DNA of 64,000 nt from Hahella chejuensis KCTC 2396. Its GTDB lineage: Bacteria; Pseudomonadota; Gammaproteobacteria; Pseudomonadales; Oleiphilaceae. Both the position numbers and the translations under genes were made by a program. The first letter of the stretch is position 1. Each line of letters starts with the position of its first letter. The DNA is taken from the NCBI RefSeq assembly GCF_000012985.1, contig NC_007645.1, positions 6,288,001 through 6,352,000 on the forward strand, written 5' to 3'. The notes under the pieces were generated by a model, which saw only the letters and a list, made by a program, of their open reading frames with translations, was not told the origin of the DNA and searched no databases. This document shows positions 8,053 to 17,260 of this stretch, piece by piece.

Positions 8053-9315
8053 TCAGCCGCCTCCGCCGCCTGGCTCCAATTGCTGGATGCGGCGGCTGGC
8101 GTACTGCGCCAGAGTCGTCTGTAATTCCGGATCGCCCACCGCCTGACGGTAGGCTTGCAACGCCGATTGACTGCGCCCGGTCTGATCCAGGGCGATGCCC
8201 AGCCCCGCCCACCAGTCGCCCTTGTGAGGGTGCGCTTCAATCAGAGCCGCATAGGAAGTGATGGCCTCTTCATAACGGCGCGCCTGTTGGTATAGCCCCG
8301 CCAGCAGGCTGTGGTAATCCGGCGCCGTTTCCACTTCCGGCGCTTCACTCTCTAACAGGGCGATGGCCTGCATGACCGCCCCGGTGGCCGCCAGAGTGCG
8401 CGCTTTCATTAGTTTGAAATCCACGCTGCTATATGCGTCGACGCTCTGCATCACTTGCAGCGCCTGGGCGTAATCTCCCCCGCCGATCAACCAGGTCGCC
8501 AACTGAAAGCGGCTGGCTTCATGCTCCGGCATTGACGCCAGCAAATCCCGTAAACGTTGCTCCGCCGCCTCAACATTGCCTTGACGATAGTCCTCCCGCG
8601 CCTGCTGCAAGGCGCGGGCGGCGATCGCTTCCGGCGTTTGCGACGGCGCAATATTCATCGCGGCGGGAGAGGGCGCCACCTCTTCCACCGGAGCTGCGGC
8701 GATAGCAATATGACGCGTCGGCGTAGCCGGCCTTTCCGGCGCGAGTTCCGGCTCCACCGCCCGCAGTGCAGGCGTCTCCAGCGCATTGCGAGACGTCAAC
8801 GTCGTCCTGGCTTGCTCCTTGAGTTCAATATCCGCCGCGCTATTCATCTGCGCTTCACTGACGACCGGGCTTTCCTGCTTGACGGTGGGGGCCGCTTTTT
8901 GCGTCGTCATGGGCTGCAGCGGAGCGTCCTCGACGATCACAACCGGCTCCTGTTTGGGCTGCGTTTGTCGCGCTGGTTCCTGAGCGTATTGCGGCGTCGC
9001 GACAACAGGCGTATCCAGCTGCGTGACTTCCGAGGGAGCCTCCGCCATGGGATCAGGCGTCAGCGGCGTCTCGTCCTGAGCCTGCAACGTATTCACCATC
9101 GCCACCTGGGACACCACTGGCGTCGGCGGTTCCGATTGCGCCTGCATCCACCAGTAACCCCCTGTCAGTCCCGTCGTCACCAGGGCCAACGCAAGCACGC
9201 CTGACCAGCGCCGGGTCGCGCCGGAAGGCGCTTTCTGCAAGCTGTGCGGCGCCGGCGTCCGCAGCGCCGACTCCCGCTTATCCAGATCTCTGAGCACATC
9301 GTTGAGTAAGCTCAC
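8053..9315 (-). CDS. mshN: MSHA biogenesis TPR protein MshN
   Basis: A bitopic protein of 420 residues. A short cytoplasmic N-terminus (VSLLNDVLRDLDKRE, read with GTG as Met) is followed by a membrane helix (about 39-58), a long low-complexity Pro/Thr/Glu linker, and a C-terminal half made of tetratricopeptide-like helical pairs ending in a Gly run. I place the start at GTG 9315, which overlaps the mshM stop as GTGA and has GGAGG about six bases upstream. A TTG six bases earlier sits right on that Shine-Dalgarno sequence and is less likely. MshN probably links inner-membrane and periplasmic parts of the MSHA machine. Confidence 0.85.
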   Translation of the reverse strand: MSLLNDVLRDLDKRESALRTPAPHSLQKAPSGATRRWSGVLALALVTTGLTGGYWWMQAQSEPPTPVVSQVAMVNTLQAQDETPLTPDPMAEAPSEVTQLDTPVVATPQYAQEPARQTQPKQEPVVIVEDAPLQPMTTQKAAPTVKQESPVVSEAQMNSAADIELKEQARTTLTSRNALETPALRAVEPELAPERPATPTRHIAIAAAPVEEVAPSPAAMNIAPSQTPEAIAARALQQAREDYRQGNVEAAEQRLRDLLASMPEHEASRFQLATWLIGGGDYAQALQVMQSVDAYSSVDFKLMKARTLAATGAVMQAIALLESEAPEVETAPDYHSLLAGLYQQARRYEEAITSYAALIEAHPHKGDWWAGLGIALDQTGRSQSALQAYRQAVGDPELQTTLAQYASRRIQQLEPGGGGG

Positions 9316-10160
9316 GCCCAACCTCCCAACCAGGCGAATCGGAGAGGACGGGCGCTTTCCGTATCTTTCACGGCGCGTCGCACATGGCCGGGCGCCACGG
9401 TTTTATCGCCATCGCCGTAGGCGGCGAGCATAGCCTTATGCGCCAGTACGTTCACCAGTCTGGGAACGCCGCCGCTGGCGCGAAATATGAGTTTGGCGGC
9501 GTCGGCGCGAAACAGGTTGTCACCGTTGTAGCCTGCGGCCATCAGGCGGTGCCGTATATATTGCTCCACCGAGTATTTATCCAGCGGACGGATGTATTCC
9601 TGAAACGTGATGCGCTGCTTCAGTTGCCGCAACTGCGGCTGCGACAACATGACATCCAGTTCCGGCTGGCCGAACAGCACGACTTGCAGCAACTTTCGCG
9701 ATTCGGTTTCCAGATTGGTCAATAAACGCAGCGCCTCAATGGTCTGCTCGGGCATCGCCTGCGCTTCATCGATGACCAGCACGACACGCCGACCTTCCGC
9801 GCAATGGGCGATCAGTTGTTCGTTGATGAGTTTCAGCAACTGATGACGACCGCCGTTCAGCTCGCCCAAATTCACCTGCAGTTCGTCCGCCAAAGCCAAA
9901 TAAAGATCCTGTGGCGACAGGCGCGGATTGGGGATGTAGGCGGACACGTAATCGCCATTGAGAAAATTCAACAAGCGGCGGCACAGCAGGGTTTTCCCTG
10001 TGCCCACCTCGCCGACCACTTTGATAAAGCCTTCCATGCTCTCCAGCGCGGCGCGCACCGTTTCAAAAGCGTTACGGTGCGTGGACGCGTCCAGATAAAA
10101 ATGCGTGTTGGGCGTGAGGGAAAACGGCGCCTCGCGCAATCCGAAATGTGTTTCGTACAT
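9312..10160 (-). CDS. mshM: MSHA biogenesis ATPase MshM (ExeA/GspA-like)
   Basis: A AAA-type ATPase of 282 residues with the ExeA-like start MYETHFGLREAPFSLTP, Walker A GEVGTGKT (50-57) and Walker B VVLVIDEAQ (126-134), followed by an arginine-rich sensor region. ExeA/GspA proteins help insert or assemble secretins through peptidoglycan. The neighbouring secretin gene mshL fits a matching role for the MSHA outer-membrane pore. The ATG is 18 bases after the mshL stop, with a GGAGG-like sequence before it. Confidence 0.92.
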   Translation of the reverse strand: MYETHFGLREAPFSLTPNTHFYLDASTHRNAFETVRAALESMEGFIKVVGEVGTGKTLLCRRLLNFLNGDYVSAYIPNPRLSPQDLYLALADELQVNLGELNGGRHQLLKLINEQLIAHCAEGRRVVLVIDEAQAMPEQTIEALRLLTNLETESRKLLQVVLFGQPELDVMLSQPQLRQLKQRITFQEYIRPLDKYSVEQYIRHRLMAAGYNGDNLFRADAAKLIFRASGGVPRLVNVLAHKAMLAAYGDGDKTVAPGHVRRAVKDTESARPLRFAWLGGWA

Positions 10161-10178
10161 ACGCCCTCCTTTCGCCGG

Positions 10179-11864
10179 TCAGAATTGCTCGCTCGCCCGG
10201 TGTTGCAGTTTGTCCATGCGCTGGCGGCTGCCGCGCAGATCCTGACGGTAACTTTCGCTGTCGGCGATAATTGGCCGGATCAAAATCACCAGTTCGCTCT
10301 TGAGTTCAGTGTCGCGTTTCTGTCTGAACGCATGCCCCAACAACGGGATGTCTCCCAGCAGCGGCACTTTCGCCTGCGTTTTTTCCGTGAGGTTGCGAAT
10401 CAGACCGCCAATCACCACCACTTGTCCATTGCGGGCCTTGATCACACTGTCGGTCTCCCGCACGGAACTGAACGCCAACGGCAGCACCAGATCATTGGCC
10501 CCCAGGGAGATGGTCTTGGTCTGATCCTCCACGTCGCTCACCGTCGGATGCACGTGCAGCGTCACGTCGCCGTTCTCGCCAATCTGCGGGGTGACATCCA
10601 GAGCGATGCCGGAGAAAAACGGCGTGATCTCCACTTCCGAAATCAGGTTGCTGGTCCCACTGGTGGTGGTGGCGTCGTTAGTCTCAATGCCGGTGACGAA
10701 GAACTCGTCATCCCCCACCTTGATCACTGCTTTCTGGTTGTTGATGGTGGAGATGCGCGGGCTGGACAGCACCTGCACCGTGCCCTGCTCGCCCAGCAAC
10801 TGCAGCAGCGTCGTGAAGTCGTTGATGCGCAGAGCGGCGCTGAACACGCCTTCCAACCCCGGGTTGGTGACGCTTCGGGAGGTCTGCCCCAACGTCAGGC
10901 TTTTGGTGGGGTCGCCGGAAGCGTCCACTTTGGAAGTGAATTCATCGAAATAAGACCAGTTCACGCCTTGCTCAAAGCCTTTGTTCAGCACCACTTCCAG
11001 AATTTTCACTTCCAGAATCACTTGCCGCTGCATAACCAGCTGAGCTTTATCGAGATACTCCTCCACCGCCGTCAATTCGCTCGGCGTCGCCCGCACCACC
11101 ACGATGCCTGCGCCGCCATTCGTCACCACTTTTCGCCCTTCTTCATTGCCGACGATCGTAATCAGAGTCTCCTGCAAGGCGGTCCAGAAATCCGAGTCGG
11201 TTTGCGTGGTGATGCGCGATAACACTGCGTTGACGCCGCCGCCGGAATTATTGCTGTTGTTGTTACTATTGTTGTTGCTGGAGCTGCTGGAGGAAGAGCC
11301 TGATGAGTTGGACAACTGCCCGGAGCTCACCATGATGTCCGACGCGCCCTTGCGTTTGACGTTCAGGTAATTGATCTGAAAGATGCGGGTTTGCACGCCG
11401 CCGGGCAAGACTTTGAACAGATTGCCCTTGCGCTGATATTCAAAGCCATACAGCTGCTGAACGATCTCCATCACCTCATCCAGCGTGACGTTTTTCAAAT
11501 CCAGGGAAACCGCCCCTTCCACGGCGGGATGCACCACCATGTTGTAGCCGGTGCCTTTCACCAGTCCCATGAAGAAATCTCTGGCCGGCGCGTTATTGAC
11601 GGTGATGTCAAAGCGCTCCGCCGCCTGCATCGTCTCAGCCGCAGGCATGGTCGGCAGCAGCGCCTGCATGACGTCCGGCGGGGGCGCGGGCTGATGCGCC
11701 TGCGCCATCGTTTCTTCGGCTTCCTGCATGGCCTGGCCGATCGCCTGCGCGCTGGTCGGCGGCGGCTCGGGCTCATCCTTCCTGGGCGTAGCGGGCTGAC
11801 TGGCGCACGCCGCCAGGCCGAAGCCGACCCAAACTGACAACAAGGTCCGCCAAAGACTTCTCAT
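10179..11864 (-). CDS. mshL: MSHA outer-membrane secretin MshL
   Basis: A PilQ/GspD-family secretin, 561 residues. The signal peptide ends in a lipobox (LAAC, Cys20), so it is a predicted lipoprotein. A secretin N-domain spans about 85-155. A Ser/Asn tract (185-210) forms a flexible linker, and the C-terminal secretin barrel contains [10 protein letters not shown] and ends in [12 protein letters not shown], the family signature. It forms the gated pore through which the pilus leaves the cell. The gene starts two bases after mshK. Confidence 0.95.
   Translation of the reverse strand: MRSLWRTLLSVWVGFGLAACASQPATPRKDEPEPPPTSAQAIGQAMQEAEETMAQAHQPAPPPDVMQALLPTMPAAETMQAAERFDITVNNAPARDFFMGLVKGTGYNMVVHPAVEGAVSLDLKNVTLDEVMEIVQQLYGFEYQRKGNLFKVLPGGVQTRIFQINYLNVKRKGASDIMVSSGQLSNSSGSSSSSSSNNNSNNNSNNSGGGVNAVLSRITTQTDSDFWTALQETLITIVGNEEGRKVVTNGGAGIVVVRATPSELTAVEEYLDKAQLVMQRQVILEVKILEVVLNKGFEQGVNWSYFDEFTSKVDASGDPTKSLTLGQTSRSVTNPGLEGVFSAALRINDFTTLLQLLGEQGTVQVLSSPRISTINNQKAVIKVGDDEFFVTGIETNDATTTSGTSNLISEVEITPFFSGIALDVTPQIGENGDVTLHVHPTVSDVEDQTKTISLGANDLVLPLAFSSVRETDSVIKARNGQVVVIGGLIRNLTEKTQAKVPLLGDIPLLGHAFRQKRDTELKSELVILIRPIIADSESYRQDLRGSRQRMDKLQHRASEQF
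11235..11312 (-). repeat. In-frame Ser/Asn trinucleotide tract in mshL
   Basis: About 26 codons, nearly all AGC/TCC-type Ser or AAC/AAT Asn, encode residues 185-210 of MshL. The repeated triplets make the stretch prone to slippage in steps of three, which would change linker length without breaking the frame. Ser-rich linkers between secretin N-domains are common. Confidence 0.75.
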
Positions 11865-11866
11865 TC

Positions 11867-12238
11867 TTATCTCCGAATAATCAGCGCATCCTGGGACGCG
11901 CCTTGAACACTTTCGTACCAGCGCTGGCCGCGCCAGTCCAATAACACCCTGCGCGCTTCGATTTTCACCACGCGCACGGCGCCGGTTTGCTGTCCTTCCG
12001 CCAGGGTGACGCCGTTAATCGTCGCTACCTTGCGGGAAGTGGAATACAGGATCGAGTCCACATTGATCGCCGGACGACTGGGCGCCCCGCTGACCGCCAC
12101 GCCATCAGCGCGCCATCCCATGGGCCGGGTGGGGTCCGCCAGGACTTCCCCATCCGGCAGCCGGAAGCTCTCTGCGCGGCCATGCATCGCCACGCCCAAC
12201 AGCAAAAAAAACAGCGGCCATTTCTTTACGTCAAACAC
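11867..12238 (-). CDS. mshK: MSHA biogenesis protein MshK (PilP-like)
   Basis: A small periplasmic protein of 123 residues. With GTG 12238 as start it opens with a clean signal peptide (about 22 residues, ending MHGRA), then ADPTRPMGW and a short beta domain containing [18 protein letters not shown]. This is the GspC/PilP-like homology-region pattern that contacts the secretin. AGAGGT sits about eight bases before the GTG. Longer starts (ATG 12253 or TTG 12271) would place extra residues before the signal peptide inside mshJ. It probably links the inner-membrane MshI/MshJ complex to MshL. Confidence 0.82.
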   Translation of the reverse strand: MFDVKKWPLFFLLLGVAMHGRAESFRLPDGEVLADPTRPMGWRADGVAVSGAPSRPAINVDSILYSTSRKVATINGVTLAEGQQTGAVRVVKIEARRVLLDWRGQRWYESVQGASQDALIIRR

Positions 12239-12869
12239 CCAGCCACCTCTCATCCAGTCCCAGGGTTTCAAACTCCAGCGTCACCTCCGCCCTGGGATAG
12301 ACGTCCACCTTGTAATCCATGTCCACAATGCGTAGACGGGACTCATTGCGCTCAATCTTCTGAATGTATTGCAAGGTGTCGAAGTAGCCGCCGGTGAGCA
12401 CCACTTTCACACGATGACTGAACAACACCGCGGCGGCCTCGCCTTCGCCGTGCTGAATTTTCCGCAGCGGCAGTTTAGCGACGGCGACCACTTGCAAACC
12501 GGGATGCTTGTGTAAAAGCGCCATCAGTAATTCAGGCATTTCTTCTGGGGCCACCAGACGCGAAAGGTTTTGTTTCAGTCGCTCCTGGCGGGCGTTGAGC
12601 TGGTTGCGCAAGCGCTCGTTTTCTTTGCGTAACGCGGCGTCCGGGTCCTGCGCCAATTGCTTGCGCAGCACGTCCGTCTGAGCGCTAAGGTCCACCAGCT
12701 CCAGATTGGCGGCGGCGATCGCCTGCTCCGCCGACCGATTGCTTCGCCACAGCGGCTCCCAGGCGAACTGGGCGTACAGCAATATCAGCGCGACAACCAC
12801 CGTCGCCAGCAATATGCCTCTCTCCCGTACACTGAAGCGGTTCACGCGGGAGATCCATTTCTTCATCAT
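12231..12869 (-). CDS. mshJ: MSHA biogenesis protein MshJ (PilO/GspM-like)
   Basis: A bitopic inner-membrane protein of 212 residues: a cytoplasmic N-terminus with the FSVRERGILLA phrase typical of GspM/PilO proteins, one membrane helix (about 18-38), a predicted coiled coil (about 45-100) and a C-terminal ferredoxin-like domain. It is expected to pair with the PilN-like product just upstream and form the alignment complex. Start ATGATG overlaps the preceding stop. Confidence 0.88.
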   Translation of the reverse strand: MMKKWISRVNRFSVRERGILLATVVVALILLYAQFAWEPLWRSNRSAEQAIAAANLELVDLSAQTDVLRKQLAQDPDAALRKENERLRNQLNARQERLKQNLSRLVAPEEMPELLMALLHKHPGLQVVAVAKLPLRKIQHGEGEAAAVLFSHRVKVVLTGGYFDTLQYIQKIERNESRLRIVDMDYKVDVYPRAEVTLEFETLGLDERWLGV

Positions 12870-13555
12870 GGCTGCTTGCCTCCCGCGCTGACCACGGGTT
12901 GACTGAGCTCCCGACTGTTCGCCACAGGACGGGACGCCCGCCCTTCCGGCTCTGGCGTCTCCACATAGGTATCCACTTCGAATAATCGGGCGCTGGCGCT
13001 TTCCTGCTCCGGTTTCAGGGTCAGCATGTTAAATGCGCGTCCGCGTAAAGCCGGCTCATCGCCCAGCGCCTGCAGATAAGCGGGGAGTAAGTCTGGTTGC
13101 AGGGTGGCCCCGCTGAAAATCAGACGCTCGCCGCCTTGTTGAATCCGAATGCGCTGCAACCATAGAGGCTCCTGGCGGTGCCGCGCCAGGGCAACCATCA
13201 GCTCGCTGTAGGACATGGCGCCGCCGTCCGCTTTCAGACCGGATTCCAGCGCCGCCAGCAACGCCTCGGTATTCTGCATTTGCAGGCGCAAACGGTTATT
13301 GTCCGATTGCAGACGGGTATCGCGGGCGCGGGCTTCCAGTTGTGCGCGCATATTGTCTATTTCCGTCACCAACGCCTGCTTGCGCGATTCGGCGGTTAGC
13401 TGGCTCCTCGTCACCTCGGCGCTGCGCCATACCAGATATCCTGTGTAACAACCGCCTAACACCATCACCGCCACTACGGCGGCGATCATCACAGGGATGG
13501 AAAGCGGATCTCGTCGCGGGCGAAACGCTTCTACATATAAATTAACCTGTTGCAT
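12866..13555 (-). CDS. MSHA biogenesis protein MshI2 (PilN/GspL-C-like)
   Basis: A bitopic protein of 229 residues. The N-terminal motif MQQVNLYVEAFRP resembles the PilN segment (xxNLxPxR) that docks into PilM-type proteins. One membrane helix (about 20-42) and a coiled coil are followed by a ferredoxin-like periplasmic domain with a Pro/Glu-rich tail. Its ATG overlaps the mshI stop (ATGA). In Shewanella the same slot is called mshI2. It is predicted to bridge cytoplasmic MshI and periplasmic MshJ. Confidence 0.85.
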   Translation of the reverse strand: MQQVNLYVEAFRPRRDPLSIPVMIAAVVAVMVLGGCYTGYLVWRSAEVTRSQLTAESRKQALVTEIDNMRAQLEARARDTRLQSDNNRLRLQMQNTEALLAALESGLKADGGAMSYSELMVALARHRQEPLWLQRIRIQQGGERLIFSGATLQPDLLPAYLQALGDEPALRGRAFNMLTLKPEQESASARLFEVDTYVETPEPEGRASRPVANSRELSQPVVSAGGKQP

Positions 13556-14484
13556 CAGACGCTTTTCCTTCCCCCGGCGGCCTTGCGCATAGCGCCGCCG
13601 CAGGCCACCCAGTGAATGGCCGATGCGAGTTGATCGTCCGGCAGTCCGACTTTGTCTTCCTGCAGCGTTTGCACGGTCAGTCCCAGCGCTTCGTCCAATT
13701 GCGACAAGAGCTCCGCCTCATTCACCACAGAGCCCGCCATCAACCGACGGGGCGGCGCTTGTCCCATCTGGCTTTCGAAATAGTCAAAGGAGCGCTGTAC
13801 TTCCAACGCCAGTTGCTGTCCCACCCAGGACTTGCGCTCGGGGTCGGCCAGCGCCTCCATGTCCGCATCCAGACGACGGGACAGGTAGACGGAGCCGTTT
13901 TTGATTAACAGCATGAGGCCGGTGTTTTCCCGCATCATCATCAGGCCAAGGGATTTGCCGTCTTCCTCGAAAGGTTGCGCCAGATTGCGCAGAGCCAATT
14001 CTGTGATATCGATGGAAGACAACACCAGGCCGCTGTCGTTGATGACGCGGATGAGTTCTTTTAGCAGGGATTTACGGGCGGTCACGACGTTGACTTGGGC
14101 GGGTCTGCCGCGCAAGGCGTCGCTGGGATATTCGAAAACATCGATAATGGCGTCATCAATGGCGTAGTCCAGCAGATCTTTCACCTTCCAGCGCACCGCT
14201 TCCCGCAGTTCGCTTTCCTCGACGCTGGGGCGTTCGATTTGATGCAGAGCGTACATTTCCGGCGGCAGCACCAGATTGCAGGCCATTTTCTCCAGTTTGC
14301 GCTCGTTCACGAAAGCCTTGAGCGCACCGGCCCGCTGCGCAGCGCGGGCGTCCAGATAATCGATGGCGCGGATATGGGATTGTCCGCCGGCCGGCTCCGA
14401 GACGGCGATAGCCATTCCGTCCGGCCTTACTTCAATGCCGACCAGCCCTTTTTTGCCTTTGGAAAAGGAAAGCCATGAAAGCAA
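13555..14484 (-). CDS. mshI: MSHA biogenesis protein MshI (PilM-like)
   Basis: A cytoplasmic PilM/GspL-N-type actin-fold protein, 309 residues, with the opening phrase KKGLVGIEVRPDGMAIAVSE forming the first phosphate-binding-like strand pair. PilM proteins bind the PilN N-terminal peptide and the extension ATPase. The start codon is TTG (14482-14484) with GAGG seven bases upstream; no better ATG is available in frame. It is the first gene of the MSHA operon here, so the operon promoter should lie in the 400-base gap upstream. Confidence 0.87.
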   Translation of the reverse strand: MLSWLSFSKGKKGLVGIEVRPDGMAIAVSEPAGGQSHIRAIDYLDARAAQRAGALKAFVNERKLEKMACNLVLPPEMYALHQIERPSVEESELREAVRWKVKDLLDYAIDDAIIDVFEYPSDALRGRPAQVNVVTARKSLLKELIRVINDSGLVLSSIDITELALRNLAQPFEEDGKSLGLMMMRENTGLMLLIKNGSVYLSRRLDADMEALADPERKSWVGQQLALEVQRSFDYFESQMGQAPPRRLMAGSVVNEAELLSQLDEALGLTVQTLQEDKVGLPDDQLASAIHWVACGGAMRKAAGGRKSV

Positions 14485-14883
14485 TCTAATACCTCGTTTT
14501 AAGCGCCGACGGCCGCACCACGCGGTGATATCTAACGGCCGGTATCCTTACAACGGGCACACTGATCCTAGTTTTTACATAACTTCAGCTTAGACCACTA
14601 ACTTATTGTTGCAAATGTAAAAGTGTAAAAAAGGATTTGACAAAAACAGCGTTTTGCAGACTTCTGGAATAGAGATATACGACGTCGTTTGAGGGCTTTC
14701 AGGCAGATGAAGATTCAGCGCAGTAATCGTACCTTCCCCTTATCGTTTCACACTGCGCTTGCAACGGAGCGTTAGGTTTCGCCAGCGTCTTACAGCTTGA
14801 CAGGAAGGCATACGCAGCAACAAAAAAGGGGCGCCGCCGCGCCCCTTGAAAGCCCTTACGGGCGAAGGTGCAAACAAGAGTTC
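14485..14883. other. 399-base intergenic region between mshI and the glycan locus
   Basis: It holds the terminator of the sulfotransferase operon at its right end and should hold the msh promoter. The part next to mshI is AT-rich with several TTTACA-like boxes on the minus strand, but I could not settle on a convincing -35/-10 pair. A perfect 10-base palindrome lies at 14679-14688 (ACGACGTCGT) and could be a regulator site. No coding capacity was recognised. Confidence 0.6.
14822..14847 (-). terminator. Intrinsic terminator of the leftward glycan operon
   Basis: A nine-base stem (14826-14834 with 14839-14847, core GGGGCGC) with a 4-base loop, followed on the minus strand by six T. It lies 37 bases past the sulfotransferase stop and is one of the clearest intrinsic terminators in the window. 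Confidence 0.9.
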
Positions 14884-15729
14884 TTACTGCCAGGCCGACA
14901 GATTACTGCCGGTCAATTCGGCGACGAATTTCTTCTCGCCGGAGTAGTAGCTGCTGAGCACTTCCCGGCTGTCCGGGTCGATTTTCGGCAGCGGTTTGGA
15001 GCTCACATTCAAACGCCTCAGCAGTTCAGGCGCGCCAGTGCGCTTAATGACTTCCGTTAAACGGGTGTAGCCGGATTTGGCCAGCATCCGATAGGTGCGC
15101 ACCATGATGTTTTCCAGAAACAGAAAACGATAGGAACGCGCCTGATTGCGACGCTGCTCCACGCCTTCGGGCAGGAAGTCCACATCCTGACAGCCGAGAA
15201 ATTCGTAGACTTCGCGAAAGCCTCTGGCGTAATCCTTGTTGAAGTCCTCCAGCACGATAATTTTGATCTGTTCTTTGGGAAAGCTCGCAAAGAAAGGCTC
15301 CAGATACTGGGTGTAACAACCGAACTTCAGGTGCTCTTCATTGCGAATAAACTCCGCAAAAGAAGTGCTGCCGGCGATATCGCCTTTGCGGATGGCGTGC
15401 AGGTAATCGGAAAACGTGCGCTGCACCGGATCGCGCACAATAGCGATGATCCTGGCCTCCGGAAAGTGGCGGCGTATGCGCTCCGCCGCACCCGGCCGAT
15501 ACATGTACGTTACCGAGAACTCCCCCTTCAACAGACGATCGTCGCAGCCTTTGAACTGCGACTCATACCAGGCGAATTCATGCTGATCATACAGATCGCT
15601 GAAGTAGTTAATTTCTTTTGGGTTGCCGTCGAATATTTCCGGGTGTTGCACCAGATTTTCGAAAAACCAGGTGGACCCGCATTTCCCTGAACCGATGCCG
15701 ATAAAGTCGACGTTGAATGGTTTAGCCAT
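14884..15729 (-). CDS. PAPS-dependent sulfotransferase
   Basis: A 281-residue sulfotransferase-fold protein. The 5'-phosphosulfate-binding loop is GSGKCGSTW (13-21). The 3'-phosphate-binding segment is IVRDPVQRTFSDYL (97-110), with Arg99 and Ser107 in the expected places. It should transfer sulfate from PAPS to a hydroxyl or amino group of a sugar or lipid. The APS kinase gene at the head of the same operon can supply PAPS. It is the last gene before a strong terminator and its ATG overlaps the stop of the upstream acyltransferase by eight bases. The acceptor is unknown; a glycan is favoured by the neighbours. Confidence 0.9.
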   Translation of the reverse strand: MAKPFNVDFIGIGSGKCGSTWFFENLVQHPEIFDGNPKEINYFSDLYDQHEFAWYESQFKGCDDRLLKGEFSVTYMYRPGAAERIRRHFPEARIIAIVRDPVQRTFSDYLHAIRKGDIAGSTSFAEFIRNEEHLKFGCYTQYLEPFFASFPKEQIKIIVLEDFNKDYARGFREVYEFLGCQDVDFLPEGVEQRRNQARSYRFLFLENIMVRTYRMLAKSGYTRLTEVIKRTGAPELLRRLNVSSKPLPKIDPDSREVLSSYYSGEKKFVAELTGSNLSAWQ

Positions 15730-16303
15730 GTTGCGCCATCCTCTCCTTGGGCTCTTCCACTTTTTCCTCTGTCTTCATGGGAACGATACGCGCGGGATTG
15801 CCGATGGCGATCGAGTTGGCGGGCACGTCCGTGATCACCAGACTGTTGGCGCGCACCACCACGTTATCGCCGATGGTGACGTCACCCAGCACCTTGCATC
15901 CGGGCTCCAGGGTGACATTGTCGCCAATGATCGCCAGACGCGGCTTGCCGCGAATATTGCCGACCGTGACGCCTTCATACACGGTGAAGTTATCGCCGAT
16001 CTCCTCCGCCAGTACAAAAATGCCGGAGAAGTTGCACACCACCATGCCCTTGCCGATCCTCGCATAGCTCTGGATGCTGACGCCGGTGAACATTTGCACC
16101 AGATAAAACAAAACGAAGTACGCCGCTTTTAACAGCAACGACAAAGGTTTGAATTTGACGTCGCCGGCCTGTCTCCCGAAGCGATACACCATCGCCGCGA
16201 GCGTCCCTCTGTGCGGCAATGCGCGCAGACAATTGGCGGTGGAGGCGTCGCCGTAGAGCAGCTCCGCCTTGCGCCTCACATCCTGTTTAATGTTCGTTAT
16301 CAT
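15722..16303 (-). CDS. Hexapeptide-repeat acyltransferase (serine acetyltransferase/WcaB type), copy 1
   Basis: A 193-residue left-handed beta-helix protein. An N-terminal helical part carries a hydrophobic stretch (about 58-74), then come hexapeptide turns from IGKGMVVCNFSGIF to IGNPARIVP, the usual end of the helix. The usual His of serine acetyltransferases in the VIHNFS position is replaced by Cys (VVCNFS), unlike the two paralogues in this locus. The C-terminal tail is highly charged. Expected to acylate a sugar hydroxyl from acetyl-CoA or an acyl-ACP donor; the nearby ACP makes the latter worth considering. Confidence 0.82.
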   Translation of the reverse strand: MITNIKQDVRRKAELLYGDASTANCLRALPHRGTLAAMVYRFGRQAGDVKFKPLSLLLKAAYFVLFYLVQMFTGVSIQSYARIGKGMVVCNFSGIFVLAEEIGDNFTVYEGVTVGNIRGKPRLAIIGDNVTLEPGCKVLGDVTIGDNVVVRANSLVITDVPANSIAIGNPARIVPMKTEEKVEEPKERMAQHG

Positions 16304-16312
16304 GTTCCGTCT

Positions 16313-16912
16313 TCAGTAATTGACCACCTTCTTGCCTTCCCGCTTCTCCGCCATCCAGTTGGTTTCCCGGGAGATAATGCGGGCGGGGTTCCCCATCACC
16401 GTGCAATTGTCCGGCACGTCGGAGATCACCACCGAATTGGCGCCGACCACGACGTTATCGCCGATCTTCACACTGCCCAACACCTTGGCGCCAGCGCCGA
16501 GGAAGACATTGTCGCCAAGCTTCGGCGGCTCCGGCTGTTCACGCAGGTGACCGGTGGTTACGCCCTGGAACACGATGCAGTTGCCGCCTATTTCGCCTTC
16601 GCTGATGAAGATGTTGGAAAAGTTGTGGATGACGAATCCCGGACCGATTTTGGCTTTGGAGGGAATGTAGATGCCGAAACCCAGCACCACCAATACCTTG
16701 CCCAGGGCGTAGGGAATGTAAAGAGGAATACGCAGCAGAGCGGGCTTGATGGTGCGCGCCCAGCTCCCATAACGATAGACGATGACGGCGATGGTGCCCG
16801 GCTCCAGAAATACCCGTACGTTACGGGTGAACCAGCTTTTCTGGCTGAGAAACCATTGCTGCTTGAATTTGACGTCCGCCTTGATCAGGCTGATAAGTCC
16901 CATCTTTTGCAT
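16313..16912 (-). CDS. Hexapeptide-repeat acyltransferase (serine acetyltransferase/WcaB type), copy 2
   Basis: A 199-residue protein of the same architecture as its downstream neighbour: N-terminal helices, a hydrophobic segment (about 60-80), and hexapeptide turns including IGPGFVIHNFSNIFI and IGDNVVVGANSVV, ending MGNPARIISR. The His of VIHNFS is at the position that acts as a base in related acetyltransferases. It starts ten bases upstream of copy 1's coding end region and 22 bases after the ACP gene, so it belongs to the same transcript. Acyl donor and acceptor unknown. Confidence 0.84.
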   Translation of the reverse strand: MQKMGLISLIKADVKFKQQWFLSQKSWFTRNVRVFLEPGTIAVIVYRYGSWARTIKPALLRIPLYIPYALGKVLVVLGFGIYIPSKAKIGPGFVIHNFSNIFISEGEIGGNCIVFQGVTTGHLREQPEPPKLGDNVFLGAGAKVLGSVKIGDNVVVGANSVVISDVPDNCTVMGNPARIISRETNWMAEKREGKKVVNY

Positions 16913-16934
16913 AAGTCCTTTTGCTGTCCGTTGC

Positions 16935-17186
16935 TCAGACGCCGGCGGATTCCGCTACGCACCCCGCCACATACGTCGCCATGGCGCCGAAGGTGTCGAA
17001 TGTCTCCGGCTCCAGACTTTCGCTGTCGATTTCGATATCGAACTCTCCCTCCAACGCCACAATCAGTGAAATACGTTGAATGGAATCCAGATTCAGGGGT
17101 TCGTCGAGACCCACGCCTTCATAATCGACGCGGGTGACGCCGCCTACAACTGACTTCAAGCGCTCTAGCGTATCCGATTGGCTCAT
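16935..17186 (-). CDS. Free-standing acyl carrier protein
   Basis: An 83-residue acidic helical protein with the carrier signature NLDSIQRISL; Ser35 of Asp-Ser-Ile is the expected 4'-phosphopantetheine attachment site. A phosphopantetheinyl transferase is not in the window. It lies between a chorismate lyase/AMP-ligase pair and two hexapeptide acyltransferases, the natural place for a carrier that takes an activated acid from the ligase and hands it to a transferase. Primary-metabolism AcpP is normally near fabD/fabF, so this is a dedicated copy. Confidence 0.88.
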   Translation of the reverse strand: MSQSDTLERLKSVVGGVTRVDYEGVGLDEPLNLDSIQRISLIVALEGEFDIEIDSESLEPETFDTFGAMATYVAGCVAESAGV

Positions 17187-17260
17187 ATTATTTTCTCCAT
17201 GTTCACGTCCATTTAAGCCTTTGTTTCCGTATCCGTTCCTACGGACTGCGCAGCGAAGCG

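Noticed and set aside
9804-11222. A 472-codon open frame on the plus strand opposite mshM and mshL
   Set aside because: His/Gln/Arg-rich translation with no domain, exactly antisense to two well-supported MSHA genes.
14637-14642. TTGACA on the plus strand in the mshI-sulfotransferase gap
   Set aside because: No -10 at a proper distance and no plus-strand gene downstream.
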